Below, in pieces: positions 1 through 12,325 of a DNA stretch of 64,000 nucleotides. The DNA comes from Thunnus maccoyii (taxonomy: Eukaryota > Chordata > Actinopteri > Scombriformes > Scombridae): the NCBI RefSeq assembly GCF_910596095.1, contig NC_056550.1, positions 19,576,001-19,640,000 of the forward strand, read 5' to 3'. Below the pieces are notes generated by a model that saw only the letters and a program-made list of their open reading frames with translations, was not told the origin of the DNA and did not search any database. Numbering within the stretch: the first letter of the stretch is position 1; every line of letters starts with the position of its first letter. Both the position numbers and the translations under genes were made by a program.

Positions 1-3000
1 GAGAGAGACGAGGGAACAACATACAATAAAGGTTCCCCAGCCAGATGTGAATCAGAGATTATTGATTGGTTATTGGTTGGCACCTTAACCCCTGGGCCAC
101 CAGGGCGCCCTGTAGTACGAATTTGTTAATTCATTCATCATTCAAAAGTATTCAGCATAGCCAATCCACTGCTTTCTATGAGATCAAATTATTTCAATTA
201 GTTCTCGTAAAGTTTCTGCTCTGCCACAATATTATGTTTAAGGAGGTCTACTGTATGAGTAAAGATAACTGACATTAGCTACATTACAATGTTGAAATCA
301 GCATGACTCGTTACAACTTAATGATCAACTCAATAAAGAACTCTCTACTCTGTTGGCTTTGTGATAATGGTGGTCAGCCTCAAAATAAAGTATTGTTTGT
401 GTTTTCATGCCACACAAAATCAACATCTGATTAACAAGTGCACAGTTTATAATCTTTAAAGGATGTTTGATCAAATCTTTTACACATAAATATAAGTATA
501 ACTTAGCTCAACTATAAATGATGTAATGAATGTACCTATACACAATAAATATAATGTAATGTTGAGAGTTTCAGGGGTGTGACAGTGACAGATATGGCAG
601 GATACTGACTTGAAGACAATTGAATATTTTCATCATTAACTTGAAAGTAGGCTGCCTGTAAATAAGAGCGCCCATCTCCTTGTGCCATTTATTTCGGGGC
701 ACGCAGCTCCCAAAATACTCTCTTAAATCTTTTATGAGTCTCAGGGAGGTGTCTGTGTCTGGAGTGTTAACTCGCTTATTTCCCGCAACAGCCGTGTCTT
801 TAACCTTACAAGTCTACAGAAGTGGCCTACTTTCTGGCACCAGCTGACATGAAAGCTGTGACTTTGACAACAGTACAAGCGCAAATGACACTCAGTCAAC
901 ACAAAGTTAGAAACACATTAAAGTGGAAGATAAACAAGTAGATATATCAGCACCTCAATTTGAATTGAGTTCGGCATTCTGAGAATAGCAGAGTCGCACC
1001 AAACGTGAACAAAGACACTGTCCTCATTTATTAACTGTGGTAAAATCTATTTATGTACATGTTGCTGGAAGAAAACTTTTTGACAAACAGTGTAAAAACA
1101 AAAACACCTTAAAACTGGCTCTATATCAGATAAACATAAAGTTCAGGTGAGACCACTCAAATAGTTTCCCATTGTTGAATGAGATTATCTGAAAGGAAAC
1201 TGTATGGGAATAAACTTGATCTGCATGTGTTGTTGTTTGTATAATTTTGAATATATGTTCTGTATTATCCTGGTTAAACACATTACAACTGAAGTAAACT
1301 CAATGTATCCTATTGAAGCAGAACATCTAATTTGACTTTCAGCTTAAACAGGATCACATTGACTCAGAGCCTGTGTGCATGGCCCACTTACAAAATTGTA
1401 TCAAACTGAAGCAGGTCAACAAGCTTAAAAAGTAACCTGACAAGGTAACACAGAGGGATTTGATGCTTTCTGCTTTTAGCTTTATGGAGAATTTGTTGGG
1501 TTTTTTTAGCAGCCAAAAGCTAATTCTAAGCTAATTCAGTTGCACATAACTGCATGCAACATGCAACAAATTTAAAAGATTGAATGAGGGTTTATGAAGA
1601 CAAATCCATCGTTGAGTTTAATAAGTGATCCCTACATGTGGAAGTGGTATTCTGTCTTTTTTAACAACTACAGATTTTAATAAGGCTGAAAAATGTGATA
1701 TACAGTAGGCCTACATGAGCTCCAAGAAATCCTTATTATAAGAGAAACATAATAGTCCCATCAATCCTTTGCTACCTTGAATGACCTCCAAAACTGATCT
1801 TACTCGTTACATCACCCACTTGTTAAGCTGTGGTGAAGTGAAAGAATTATCGAAGCTGTCCTCTGCATCATTTCATGAGACAGCATTGATAATTTGAGAC
1901 TTTCCAAATTAATTAGCACAGTAATAAAATTTCTTGCTGACCAGTGGGGAATAAAAGCTTAATTAACCTATTTTCTGTATTAATGATCTGTTTTTGTCAG
2001 AGAAATTCTAGACCAAGGACTAGTGGACTGGCCACATTTTAAAGTTTATAAACTTTAACCATTAACATTGGCAAAGATGAGTTGATGGATGTTTTTGTAT
2101 CTTCATATCCAAGTTATTGGTGCTGGATCAATAGTGGAAACTCCTCATTTAAAGGAAACAACTTGCATCATGACAAATAACAGAAAACAAGTGTTGACTC
2201 ATGACCTTGTGATATTTGAAATAACCATCACTGCGATTCTGTGAAGGATTAAGCTTAAAATGAAAAACTATCCATATATCCAGTATATCAAGTATTGATC
2301 CATAATATTGCTAATCAGGAATATATAATGGAGGGCTTTGCACACGCAGCAGTCCTCAAACTGCCTCCTGTGAATTGGTGCGTTCCACTAATCTCCTCCA
2401 ATCTTAACGAGGGAAAGACACTCTGAACATCTGTTTGCTCTGTCATGCCAGGCGGCAGGGGGCCAGTCTATTTGCTGTGCACCCCTTAATTTACCAGATG
2501 TCTCCTGTAGGATTAGTACAGTTTTACAAAGAGCAGTCATGTCTCTCCAGCTGGGTCCCCAGAAAGGCTTACTTAAGGGGAAAGTGACACTACCAAGTTA
2601 GAGAAACAATTATTCGACATTCACATTCATCCATTAAGCTGATTTATATTCAGGGACTTAGACATTATGGAACGGTCGCTTAGATGAAACCAAGTCAGCT
2701 TAAATCAAATAAATAAATAAATAAAAATAAATAAATTACACATGTCAGGAGTGCTGCAGTAGCCTACTGGTTAAGTAGGCTACCGCTCATATTTCTGTAT
2801 TTATTTTCCTTATACCTTTGTGTCAGCTAATGCGTTTAACATGTACACATTTTAAAACATTACTTCAATGATAAAGGGCAATTTGTAATTATGAAGTGTT
2901 GATGGTGTAATTATCTCTGTTGATCCCTGAAATGAAAAAAAAGAAGAAGAAAAACACATAATTGCTCATTCACAGTCTTGCATTCAACAACAGAAACAGC

Positions 3001-3050
3001 GTCTCAACAATCATTTCTGCATTTACCGACTCATGTTTCCCTTCCTTTAG
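1..3050 (+). other. shisa9 intron (left edge to penultimate exon)
   Basis: No coding exon could be supported here. The stretch ends in a pyrimidine-rich acceptor (cttcctttag) just before the first shisa9 exon of the window, so it is inferred to be the 3' part of the intron that follows the exons for the signal peptide, cysteine-rich domain and membrane segment, which lie off the left edge. It is AT-rich with a short A/T-rich AAAT-type run near 2705-2735. Nothing else was recognised. Confidence 0.6.
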
Positions 3051-6000
3051 ACAGCACCCAGATGAACAACGCAGCTAAAGCATCAACTTTGATAACTCAG
3101 CCCTACCCGGCTCTGGGACAGATCACCAGCCCTTATGAGCCACAGAAGACTGTCAAGGATCTCAACAAATACGCCACCCTCAAGGCTGTGGGTAAGATGT
3201 TGTTTACAACCAGCCATAATGATGGAAAAGCACCGGCCATTTACCATTTGATCTGATTAGGTTGCACATCCTGTAAATAAAGCTAGCATAATTAATCAGG
3301 GTCTCTCTACATGATATGAAGGGGAGTATTAAGGTTTAATTGAGTGAACTGGAAACAACATAATAACCTTGAGGACAGTTGTAAACTATGAGCTTATGAG
3401 GCAGAAAATTCAACTTAAGTGCTTCATGAAGCGTTTTATGGAATCCCAGTAAAATTAAACGTGGTTAATTTAGTGTTAAACATTGTGTGTCTCAACAAAT
3501 GAAAAACATATTAACACATTCTGCCAGCTGCAATTATTATTGAGCTTCACTGTCATGCCTCTCTTTTCGGTTTAGCTTTAAAATGACGTAAGACAATGTG
3601 GCTTTGACAGTTTTTTCAGTCCTTTCATTTCTTATCTACTTCGGACAGAACAAGAATCCTGTTTACACAACATGTTGTTGTTAGATATGTACTTCAAAAC
3701 TGTCTTTTTCTTTAAATAGAAACCTTGGATGGTTTGAATCGCCATCAGATTTCTGGCTGACAGAAATCCTTGTCAGTTAATCCATAGTCCATCAACGTCC
3801 ACAAAGAGGGGAACTGAAAGTTTATTTATAGAACGGGTTTGTCGTTCTCAAGTGATAATTTTGGAAGTTGGCAGCCCAGTGTCTGAGCAAGCATAAAGCT
3901 TAAAGCTTTAAGTGGACCAAAGTGGACAGAAGCACTCAGCAAGGTGGTGCTAAAAAATGTTATAAGACAAGATATAAACTCTGTGTGATGTGAAAATACA
4001 GTAATAGTCAAAACTTTGGACACATTTTCTCATTCAAGTGAATGAGAAGGTGTGTCTAAACTTCTGACTGGTACTGTATATGTAAATAAAAATACCTTGC
4101 TGCAAATAATAAAATTAAATCATTCAAAAAAACGGATACTTTAAGCTACTATTGATAAGCAACATACCTTTTTATGTATACTACAGCAATAGTATGTGTT
4201 TAGTTTTGTTAAGTCTAGATTCCCTGAACAGTTTGTCCTGACATAAGAATAATGATGACAGCCAGAGCAGAGAAAAAAAATAAATACCAGAAATATGCAG
4301 GATCAAAGTGTGGACTGAAGATGGTTGTGGATCAGTATTTGATGCTATTTTACTTACTCACAGTGAGTCTTTTTATAGATGCTGCCTGAATAAATAAGCT
4401 GTATTTGACAGTCCTGACCATGGAAGGGATGACAGCTATCAGCATGCGTGTAGTAGGTACAATCACATAAAACAGCTCACTCGCTTTGTGATTTACACGA
4501 GCAGCTGAAGCTTCTCCCCCACTAATCCACTGAAGTGCCGTCAAACAAACTGATCATTAGGGAAAATTAAAAATAGAGCAAATCTAAGCTAATGAGACTG
4601 GGGACAGGAGACAATCAGGAGCAATCAAACACAAATGAGTCGGGGCGTGGTGATGGGATGCAACTACACCATACAGGGTGAGTTATGTGAGCCTCTGTGG
4701 TTCTAATATATGTGTTAATCTACCAGCACTGATGTGGGTTTTTAGTGAAGTAGCTGCTGTAAAGAATATGCTACTCATCACTGTGTCTTTTGTCCCTATC
4801 CTGTACCATAAAGTGTGATCCAGAGCACAGGCACAACCTGCTGCTAATGAAAGAACACATTAAAGGTTATCTGGGAGACATTTAATTAAAAAAGTCTGAA
4901 ATGTTAAAAAAAAAAAAATATCACAATGGCTGATGCTGGAGCTTGGTGGGCTCAGGCTCAGTTAGTGCTGAAGTGAACAGTGTTTTCATACATTGTCTGC
5001 TGCTGATTAGAGACATAAAATCACACTACAGTGCTTGTTATGAGCAAATCACCGCAGATGGCAAGACAAATGCCAAAAGACAAGAGATACTGTGCAGTCG
5101 TCTACTGGGGCAGCCTTAGTTCCTTGTGTCGTGCTAAAATAGATTTATATACTAGAATATCAACAAATATTCTGTAGAGTGTGACTATAATTATTAATGG
5201 ACCACTCACAACATATTTACTATGTTTTAATTGGCACAATTAAAAAAAACAAAAACAAATTGAATTTTACCTGATGGCTGACAGGGAAGCAAAATGTGAA
5301 AATATATATTAAAAGATGTACTGACTTAGACTAAAAGGTTGTGCGAAGCTATCACAATTTACCAGACTAAGACTATTAGCATTCTACAGTACTGTGCACT
5401 AAAATAAGAACCACCAATTTACAATGAATAACTGGTATTGTACTGTTGTCATTTCACTAATACCCACGTATCATTCTCAATATGGTGAAATTTGGGCCTT
5501 GGTTGCCATTGGTATAACAATATATATCAATGTAAAGCATTAGTGGCTAAAAAAATATGCAGATTTTGTTTTTGTTTTAATATAATCTAAGAAATTGTGT
5601 AATTATGCACATGTATCAGGATGGTAAAGCTGACACTGGCTTAAACTGCAAATCAGAAATGTTGTTTCTATGACATGTGACATGACATGTGAGGTCAATT
5701 CAAGTTAAGTGAATTCCTATTGCAATTAGTTACTGTGATACCTGATGGTGTTAAGTCAAGACGACTTGTAACTTTGTTTTCTTTGTATGCTTTAGCAAAA
5801 AGTGTACAAATGTGAAGGCTTATTTTTAGTTGCCTGTCTAACTATGCACTCAGGACACAATGCAATGCCTAATGAAGGGAAACATGACAAAGAACTATCG
5901 TGTTGTTCATCTGTTTTTTTTTAGCAGAGAAAGCTAATGACAGCTTCTACAGCAGCCGACGCCAACTGATTGAGATGACGACCAAGGGCAGCCTTCCTAT

Positions 6001-6307
6001 GGAACCTGTGGATATGGAGCCAGAACCGAGTAATCCTTACAGCCCACCCAGACAGATGTCTACGAAGCAGAACGGACACAAGTACAAAAGCCCCAAGAAC
6101 CACAGCTCCCAGTCTCTGCCCTACAGCTCAAACACTGCTGCCATCCCAGGGGTGCTAAAATCCTGGGAGAGCAAGGACACGCTGGGACTGCGACAGAGCT
6201 ATGGCCCAAAGAAACTCTGCATCATAGAGAAGGAGATACACACCACTCGCTACATCCCTCCACAGCCATACTTTGTCACCAACAGCAAGACAGAAGTGAC
6301 AGTATGA
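3051..6307 (+). CDS. shisa9: Shisa9 (CKAMP44), C-terminal cytoplasmic tail, last two coding exons; 5' partial
   Basis: Shisa9 is a single-pass membrane protein that binds AMPA-type glutamate receptors at synapses and changes their desensitisation. Only the cytoplasmic tail is in the window. Exon A is 3051-3191 (enters after one base of a codon, leaves after GTG G); exon B is 5925-6307 with stop TGA at 6305-6307. Joined, they read on from QPYPALGQITSPYE through LNKYATLKAVAEKANDSFYS and RRQLIEM to the end PYFVTNSKTEVTV. The LNKYA-LKAVA-FYS-RR blocks and the C-terminus match human SHISA9; the final EVTV is its PDZ-binding motif that contacts PSD-95-type scaffolds. The acceptor ttag before 5925 is the one that keeps the frame. 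The intron 3192-5924 holds a small Tc1-type element. Teleosts have two copies (a and b); I cannot tell which this is. Confidence 0.9.
3999..4076. mobile_element. 78-bp palindromic Tc1/mariner-type MITE
   Basis: The element runs from CAGTAATAGTCAAAACTTTG to the inverted end AAACTTCTGACTGGTACTG, flanked on both sides by TA (3997-3998 and 4077-4078), the target duplication of Tc1/mariner elements. It is almost only two inverted arms around a central hairpin (TTCTCATTCAAGTGAATGAGAA), with no coding capacity. It lies in the last shisa9 intron. The CAGTACCAGTCAAAAGTTTGG-like terminus is a pattern I know from fish genomes. Confidence 0.75.
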
Positions 6308-7115
6308 GGGACTGTCTAAACGTCAGGCCTAAAGGAGCGAATGGAATAACAGGAGTCAGAATTTAAGAAGGACAGTAGCTGCTGACTGTGGGCGGCGTTG
6401 TAAGAAATCAGCATGGACTGCAGTATGTGCAGTTGTCAAGCATTCAAGACACCGCCTAAAGGTGAAGTGTAACAGGAGGCAGTACCAATCATTGCTCCTC
6501 AGGCACAGTGATTAATATGTTGTTATCCATATTCATATAATCCAACCACTAAAACAAAACACAAAAGCTAAATAAATCATATACATACATAGTACAGTTG
6601 TATTTAAGGTCTAAAAAGATCTGAAAATTACATTATCTCATGTAATTTCTAGTAAATCTACACTGTCTAAATGAAAATAACCATCCTTATTTAAAGAATC
6701 AAAAAAGTTGAATAGCTTGTGGTTACAGAAAATGTTTCATAGATTTATGGATACTGTTTGAAAATGTTCTGGCACTGCTTACATGCTGAGGAGCTGAAAT
6801 TCATGCACTAAAACCGACTCAAGTGCGGTATCCAAAATGTGCTTTTTTGCTCATCTCAAGAAAAATACCTTTAATTCTAGCTGTTATTTATTTATTAATT
6901 TATTTAGAATACCTTGTTAACCTTGAAGATCGGCCACAAATTAATTAGACGCTATATGATGCTCTCGATATGAGCCCTCCAAAACATTACGCACATCTCT
7001 GTTGTATTTTAAAATGTCTAATAAATTGAACCCTTGAAATCCGTAAACTGCACCCAATTTTTGACCATGACCACTGACTTAAGTTAGAGTGTATTCACTT
7101 GAGAGAACAAACAAA

Positions 7116-7118
<3 letters not shown>
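6308..7118 (+). other. shisa9 3' UTR, with a candidate poly(A) signal at 7020-7025
   Basis: This is the immediate downstream flank of the shisa9 stop codon. It is AT-rich and has no supported reading frame. AATAAA occurs at 7020-7025, about 710 nt after the stop; earlier overlapping copies exist around 6570. The real 3' end may be much further right, because Shisa-family genes often have long 3' UTRs and 7200-9700 is similarly AT-rich. Confidence 0.4.
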
Positions 7119-7166
<48 letters not shown>

Positions 7167-7177
7167 ACACACACACA
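7119..7177. repeat. (AC)n microsatellite
   Basis: About 29 AC units with a single interruption (AT at 7161-7162), preceded by a short AAAC run. Any reading frame across it is repeat translation only. Confidence 0.95.
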
Positions 7178-10020
7178 ATAAAAGCCTTTGTGACATAATT
7201 AAGTTATTCAGGTTCATTTCTAAAACACCGTACATCCATTTTGGAGAGAAACCCTTCATCATTCATACAGTTTATCATTCAGCATTTCTAAAATAAGGAC
7301 GATTCAGTCTATGAAAGTGTTTTCTCTTGACTTAAATGACTTAAGATCCTTTAAAAAAGTCAATTTGAATTTTTGTGAATGTAGTGTCACTTTTAAAGTG
7401 GTAGATGTCTTATTTTGAAGGAAACCTTCCAAATGCATTCAAACCAAGTCACTGCCAACAGACATCCTACTAATATATATTTGTATGATTACTAGGAGAA
7501 GCGTCAGTAGCTGCAGAGTGTTGAACCAGTGTTGTGTTGGTGTAATAGTGCCTCTCATCAGTACCAGCATGTACGTGATTATCCTAGAATATACTGTAGA
7601 TGAAGCCCCCGGTGTTAGAATGGTGGTCGGTCTTGTTCTTAGTAATCCATTAACCCCCCCCCCCCCAAAAAATCTTTTTCAGTATGAAGATGATGTCTTG
7701 GATTTTCCATTATAGTTAAACCTCTTGGCTTTTATTAAAAAATGTTTGTGATTTAAGTGACTTCATTCTTAAATCTCACATTTATTGAATGTATCTGGTC
7801 TAAATAGTTGATGCGTCTATTGTTGGAGGTTGACAGTTAAAGAACTTCTGTCAGGATGAATGTAAAAATGCTGTGAAGCAAAATAACGTTTGTTTTTCTT
7901 TGTAAATGTATCTACTAAATACATATTGACAGTATCTACTGACTTGCAAATGGGAACGTTTTGGTCAACACTTCCCATCACAACTGATGTACCATACCGA
8001 GAACTCACTAAAACAGGACAACAGAACACTGAATTCATGCCACACTTGGCAAAATGTTTTTAATAATAAGGTTTTTCTGGTGCAATTGATCATTTTTTTT
8101 GCACTTTTCCAGCCAAGCAATATAAAAAGGATGCTCACGCCTGCTTGCAAGTCTTACTCATGCCGTTGACTATTTCAAGCAGCTGAGGACAAGGCTGCAC
8201 TCATAGCTGATACACAAAGTGGGAAGTGGGAACTGTTAGTGTAAAGGTGTATTTATGTCTTCTCAAATCCATATCATCAACAACAAAAAGAAATATAACT
8301 AACAAGGGCAGAAATTATGCAGATTGTTGTACTTGGATAGTAACTGTATGCACAATTTTCCCAAATATGTATATCCAGCGCACAGAACTGTCCTTTCACA
8401 CGACTAACTGCCTGTTCGAGTGTTTATTTCACAGGTACATAAAATCTATTGTTCACATTGTTCGAACTCAAGTATTACTTCAGTTGGCGATGATTTTTTT
8501 TTTATGCAAATATTATTATATAGTCACTACTATTGAATCTTCTTGTTTTGTGAATGCAAACTGTTTTATTTTTTTGCTCAGACAAAGATACTGAAATCAC
8601 TGTTATTAAGCTGCAGTACACTATATTCACATAGGAAGATCTATTGTAATACTGTCAGTTAAAAACATAATGTGTATAATATATGTTTGCACTACAGCAT
8701 CCAATAGTGAAAGTGCAACACCTATGTTATATTTCATAAAGTTTAAAGGAAAGCCCCCATTATCACACGTCTAATACAGTTCACTATGGTGGCTATCAGT
8801 TCTATGTATCACTGTTGGCTTATTATCATAATATCTGAATACCTAATTGCTCTATTGAATGTTGTTCTGTGTCTTTATGTGCAATACAAAGTTACTTTGT
8901 TTCAGATCCATTGTTTATTATATTTACAACCTCTGTTTGACAGATCACATCCTCCAGCTATCCTGAAAGAAATTACTACACTGGGTATTTTAACATTTTC
9001 CATACATTGTTTGTGCAGTAAAATATAATCCCTATGTTGTCAGTGTCTTGCAAAAACCTTGAATCTCCAAGATGCCCCTTTACCTTATTTTGAATTCTAT
9101 TAAATTGCAGTTAAACCACTGATTCAGTTACTTTTTTTCGTATTTTGAAATCTAATTTCAATGCAGTCTGTAAAACTCTGAGGATAATGAAACATTTTTT
9201 AAATGTGGAACACCTTGACTGCTGCCTTTTATGGTGAAACAAGGTTTCTGCAAAATAGTGCACACTGACAATGTCAACTTATTTTCATGTATTGCATAAA
9301 CCATCCGAGTGTAGCCTTCCTTTTAGAAAGGAAAACAATTGTAGCTTAACACAACACAATGATATTGGACTTCATTTAACATTCCAGCTGACAGGTAAAC
9401 AATGTCAGTAAGAATTACAGCTTTAAGCATCTTGTAATTGGTTTGTTCAGCTGATTTACCTCTTTCATTTTAACAAAAAAAGAACACAGGTGGCTGATTG
9501 TTCATTCACAATAACAAGAGCCAAGCAGCAAAAAATTAAATAAGATGCATTTAATATCACAAAAACAAAGAAACAAATTTCAATAGTCGTCTGTAGCATA
9601 TGTGGTGCTTTATAAAACGCTTTTTTTGTTGTTTTTTTACTTTTAATTTCTGATTCTCGCTGGTTCTTTTGGCTGCCCCTCACAACACCACACCATGACA
9701 ACATGTAAGAGCTCGAGTGCAGCCAAAGGACTTCTTCCGGATCATACTGTATACTACAGTTTATGAAACTTTCTGTTTTAAGTGTGCTCCAGCTGTAAAA
9801 GTGTCATTATACTGTCTACATTAAAATTATTTTTTAATAACTCTGTCTCTTTTCCAGACTTTCTTAAAGCCATGTCCTTATTTGTCCTTGATAGTTATGA
9901 TTATGCTTATAATTCCTGTGAAAGACAGATGCAACAGTTTCATGGTCAAATTGCAGGTCAATACACATTTTATTATGGCGCATACCAACAGTTGTTGTGC
10001 ATACTAATTACGATTATTTC
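7178..10020. other. Gene-free AT-rich stretch, possibly distal shisa9 3' UTR
   Basis: Only short chance reading frames without recognisable protein character were seen on either strand. A poly-C run lies near 7656. No RNA gene or complete mobile element was recognised. Confidence 0.5.
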
Positions 10021-10390
10021 TAGGGCTGAGCAATATATCGATATTATATCGGTATCGTGACATGAGACTAGATATCATCTTAGATTTTGGGTATTGTAAT
10101 ATCATGATATGGCATGAGTGTTGCGTTTTCCTTGGTTTTTATAGGCAGCATTACAGTAAAGTGATGTAATTTTCTGAACTTACCAGACTGTTACAGCTGT
10201 TCTATTATTTGCCTTTACCCGCTTAGTCATTACATCCACATTACCAATGATTATTTATCAAAAATCTCATTGTATAAATATTTTGTGAAAGCACCAATAA
10301 TCATCTCTACAATGTTATCGCAATATTGTTATGGAGGTATTTGGTCAAAAATATCGTGATATTTGATTTTGTCCATATTGCCTTGCCCTT
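10021..10390. mobile_element. Non-autonomous hAT-type MITE, 370 bp
   Basis: The left end TAGGGCTGAGCAATATATCG and the right end CCATATTGCCTTGCCCTT are imperfect inverted repeats. The flanks ATTATTTC (10013-10020) and ATTACTTC (10391-10398) match at 7 of 8 positions, an 8-bp target duplication as made by hAT transposases. The interior, rich in ATATCG/CGATAT words, is a pattern I recognise as a common fish repeat. It has no coding capacity. Confidence 0.8.
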
Positions 10391-12277
10391 ATTACTTCTA
10401 AATTTATAATGCATATTACTTCCAAATCTATGGATCAGTAAGGAGAAAAAAGAAAACACTACAACGTTTCATAAAACAGCTCATGTTCTAAACGCTATTC
10501 AAGTACATATACACAACAATAGCAAGCTACAACCTCACACTCATTCAGTGTGGAGGACTGGGAGCTATACACATTGATTTCCTCATTGTGGCCTCGCGTA
10601 CCACTGAGAGGTACTTCTTGAAGTACCTGCCACTCTCATGTGAAACGTTCAATACATGCTTATCTGTCAAGGCCTGGATAAATAAAGGAGCTGGATCGAT
10701 TGAACCAAGTGCTAATGCCTTGTGGAGTTAGTTAAACTCCATGGAGAGTCTTCTCTCTTGTGGATAAGTGAACTGCATGATTAAATAAAAAGGACTATAG
10801 CAGTAAAATAGTACAATAACAAAAGAGAACAAAGAATATTAAGTGAAGCTTTTTGTAACCAGAAACAAAAGTCTTGTTCTTTTTATGTGTTCGGTGCTAA
10901 ACCCTTGCATTGGAATTCAAATACAAAACATTTTTTGAGAAAAAACACATAATTCCACAACAAATTAAATTTATCTTTTGCAGTCATAGAGCCAAACATA
11001 AACTCCACACAGGAATGTAGAACCTGTTGAAAAAAAAGCACCAGAGCCGAGGAGGGCAGGCACCATCAATCGTTCCAGACGGCATGTTTAGATCACTGTT
11101 TTTCACTCTACTTTCACACCTGTTGGAGAATTCAATCAATTGTGTACCGGTTACTGCAGACTGTTCATGTTTACAACCATGCTTTCTATCAGAACTTCGG
11201 TTTTAACAAGCTTCTGGGGGAACAGTCTTTTTTGTGAAGACGCCAGGAGACAATCTTTTTAATTAGGAAATGATGTTTCCTACCACCACAGTGGTTCCCT
11301 CTGGAAATTAAATCAGCACAGTAACCTTATTCAGTCAAATAGAGTGGCACAGCCATGGCCTGGTGAGTGAAATTTCTTGATCCAACAGCTACGGTGATTT
11401 TTCAAACATGAAATCATGCAGGACGGTACTTTTCATATGAACTATAAACAGCCAATGCATGAGGGAATATTTTGTTAAAATAAATGTGATTTTGAATTTA
11501 CATAATGATAAATACACTGGGGAAAAAATGTGCCACAACTCTAATTTCAGAGAGTCTTCTGGGAGTGAGCAACTTAATGGTAGAACATGTGTATTCCCAC
11601 TACATGGATTTATGGTTTTCCTTGCATGGAGGCGTCTGCAATGTGTTGGGACAGATTTTTGCGTTTCAAAAAGCCATTATTTAAAACCCGGGAGGAAGTG
11701 CATCAGCATAAGTCTAGATAAGAAATAAATGAGTCAATAGTTGAAAGATTGTTGGAAAATCCTCTTTTCTCCACAGTACGAATGTGCACTTTAAAATCAA
11801 AGACAGAGGACAGACAGGCAGAAAAGAATAGTCAGCTTTGTTTGGTTCCCCAGTGGCTTTTGCTCCCTGGCCTTGTCATAGTTTATGATCATTGTGATAC
11901 TGCAGCACTCACATCTGATACTGAGCAAGACTAAGCAACTGTTGAAATACTGTAGGACTGCATAAACACAAGGTTTGCAAAGCCACATAGACAGACTATC
12001 CTATGATTTACAGCTTACAATTCATGGAGCCACGCGTTCCAACAAAGTTACCTGACACGACATTATAGCTAATAGAAAAAAGTCCTGGTGAGTCAGTTTT
12101 ACTCTAGAACAACTTCTTTAAAAGACGTTTTTATGGAATTTCTTATTAATTTAATCACTGATAGCTTGACAAGGAGGATGGGATAAGGGGTGCGACATTT
12201 ACTTTTAATTTCACTTTAATGTCATAAACGACATCTATCCAGGGAGTGAAGATGAAAATGTGCCATTTTAAATGACA

Positions 12278-12278
<1 letters not shown>
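10391..12278. other. Intergenic, nothing recognised
   Basis: No supported gene, RNA or mobile element. Short frames at 11459-11728 and 11749-11934 have no recognisable domain, splice context or composition of coding DNA. Confidence 0.5.

Positions 12279-12324
<46 letters not shown>
12279..12324. repeat. (CA)n microsatellite
   Basis: An uninterrupted run of about 23 CA units. Confidence 0.95.

Positions 12325-12325
<1 letters not shown>

Noticed and set aside
85..115. CCCCTGGGCCACCAGGGCGCC at the left edge, perhaps a tRNA-derived SINE piece
   Set aside because: Too short and at the window edge; no promoter boxes or tail could be shown.
5386..5400. CAGTACTGTGCA, like a Tc1 end
   Set aside because: Only one end; no inverted partner with flanking TA found nearby.
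7099..7296. Frame with THTHTH repeats
   Set aside because: Translation of the CA microsatellite.
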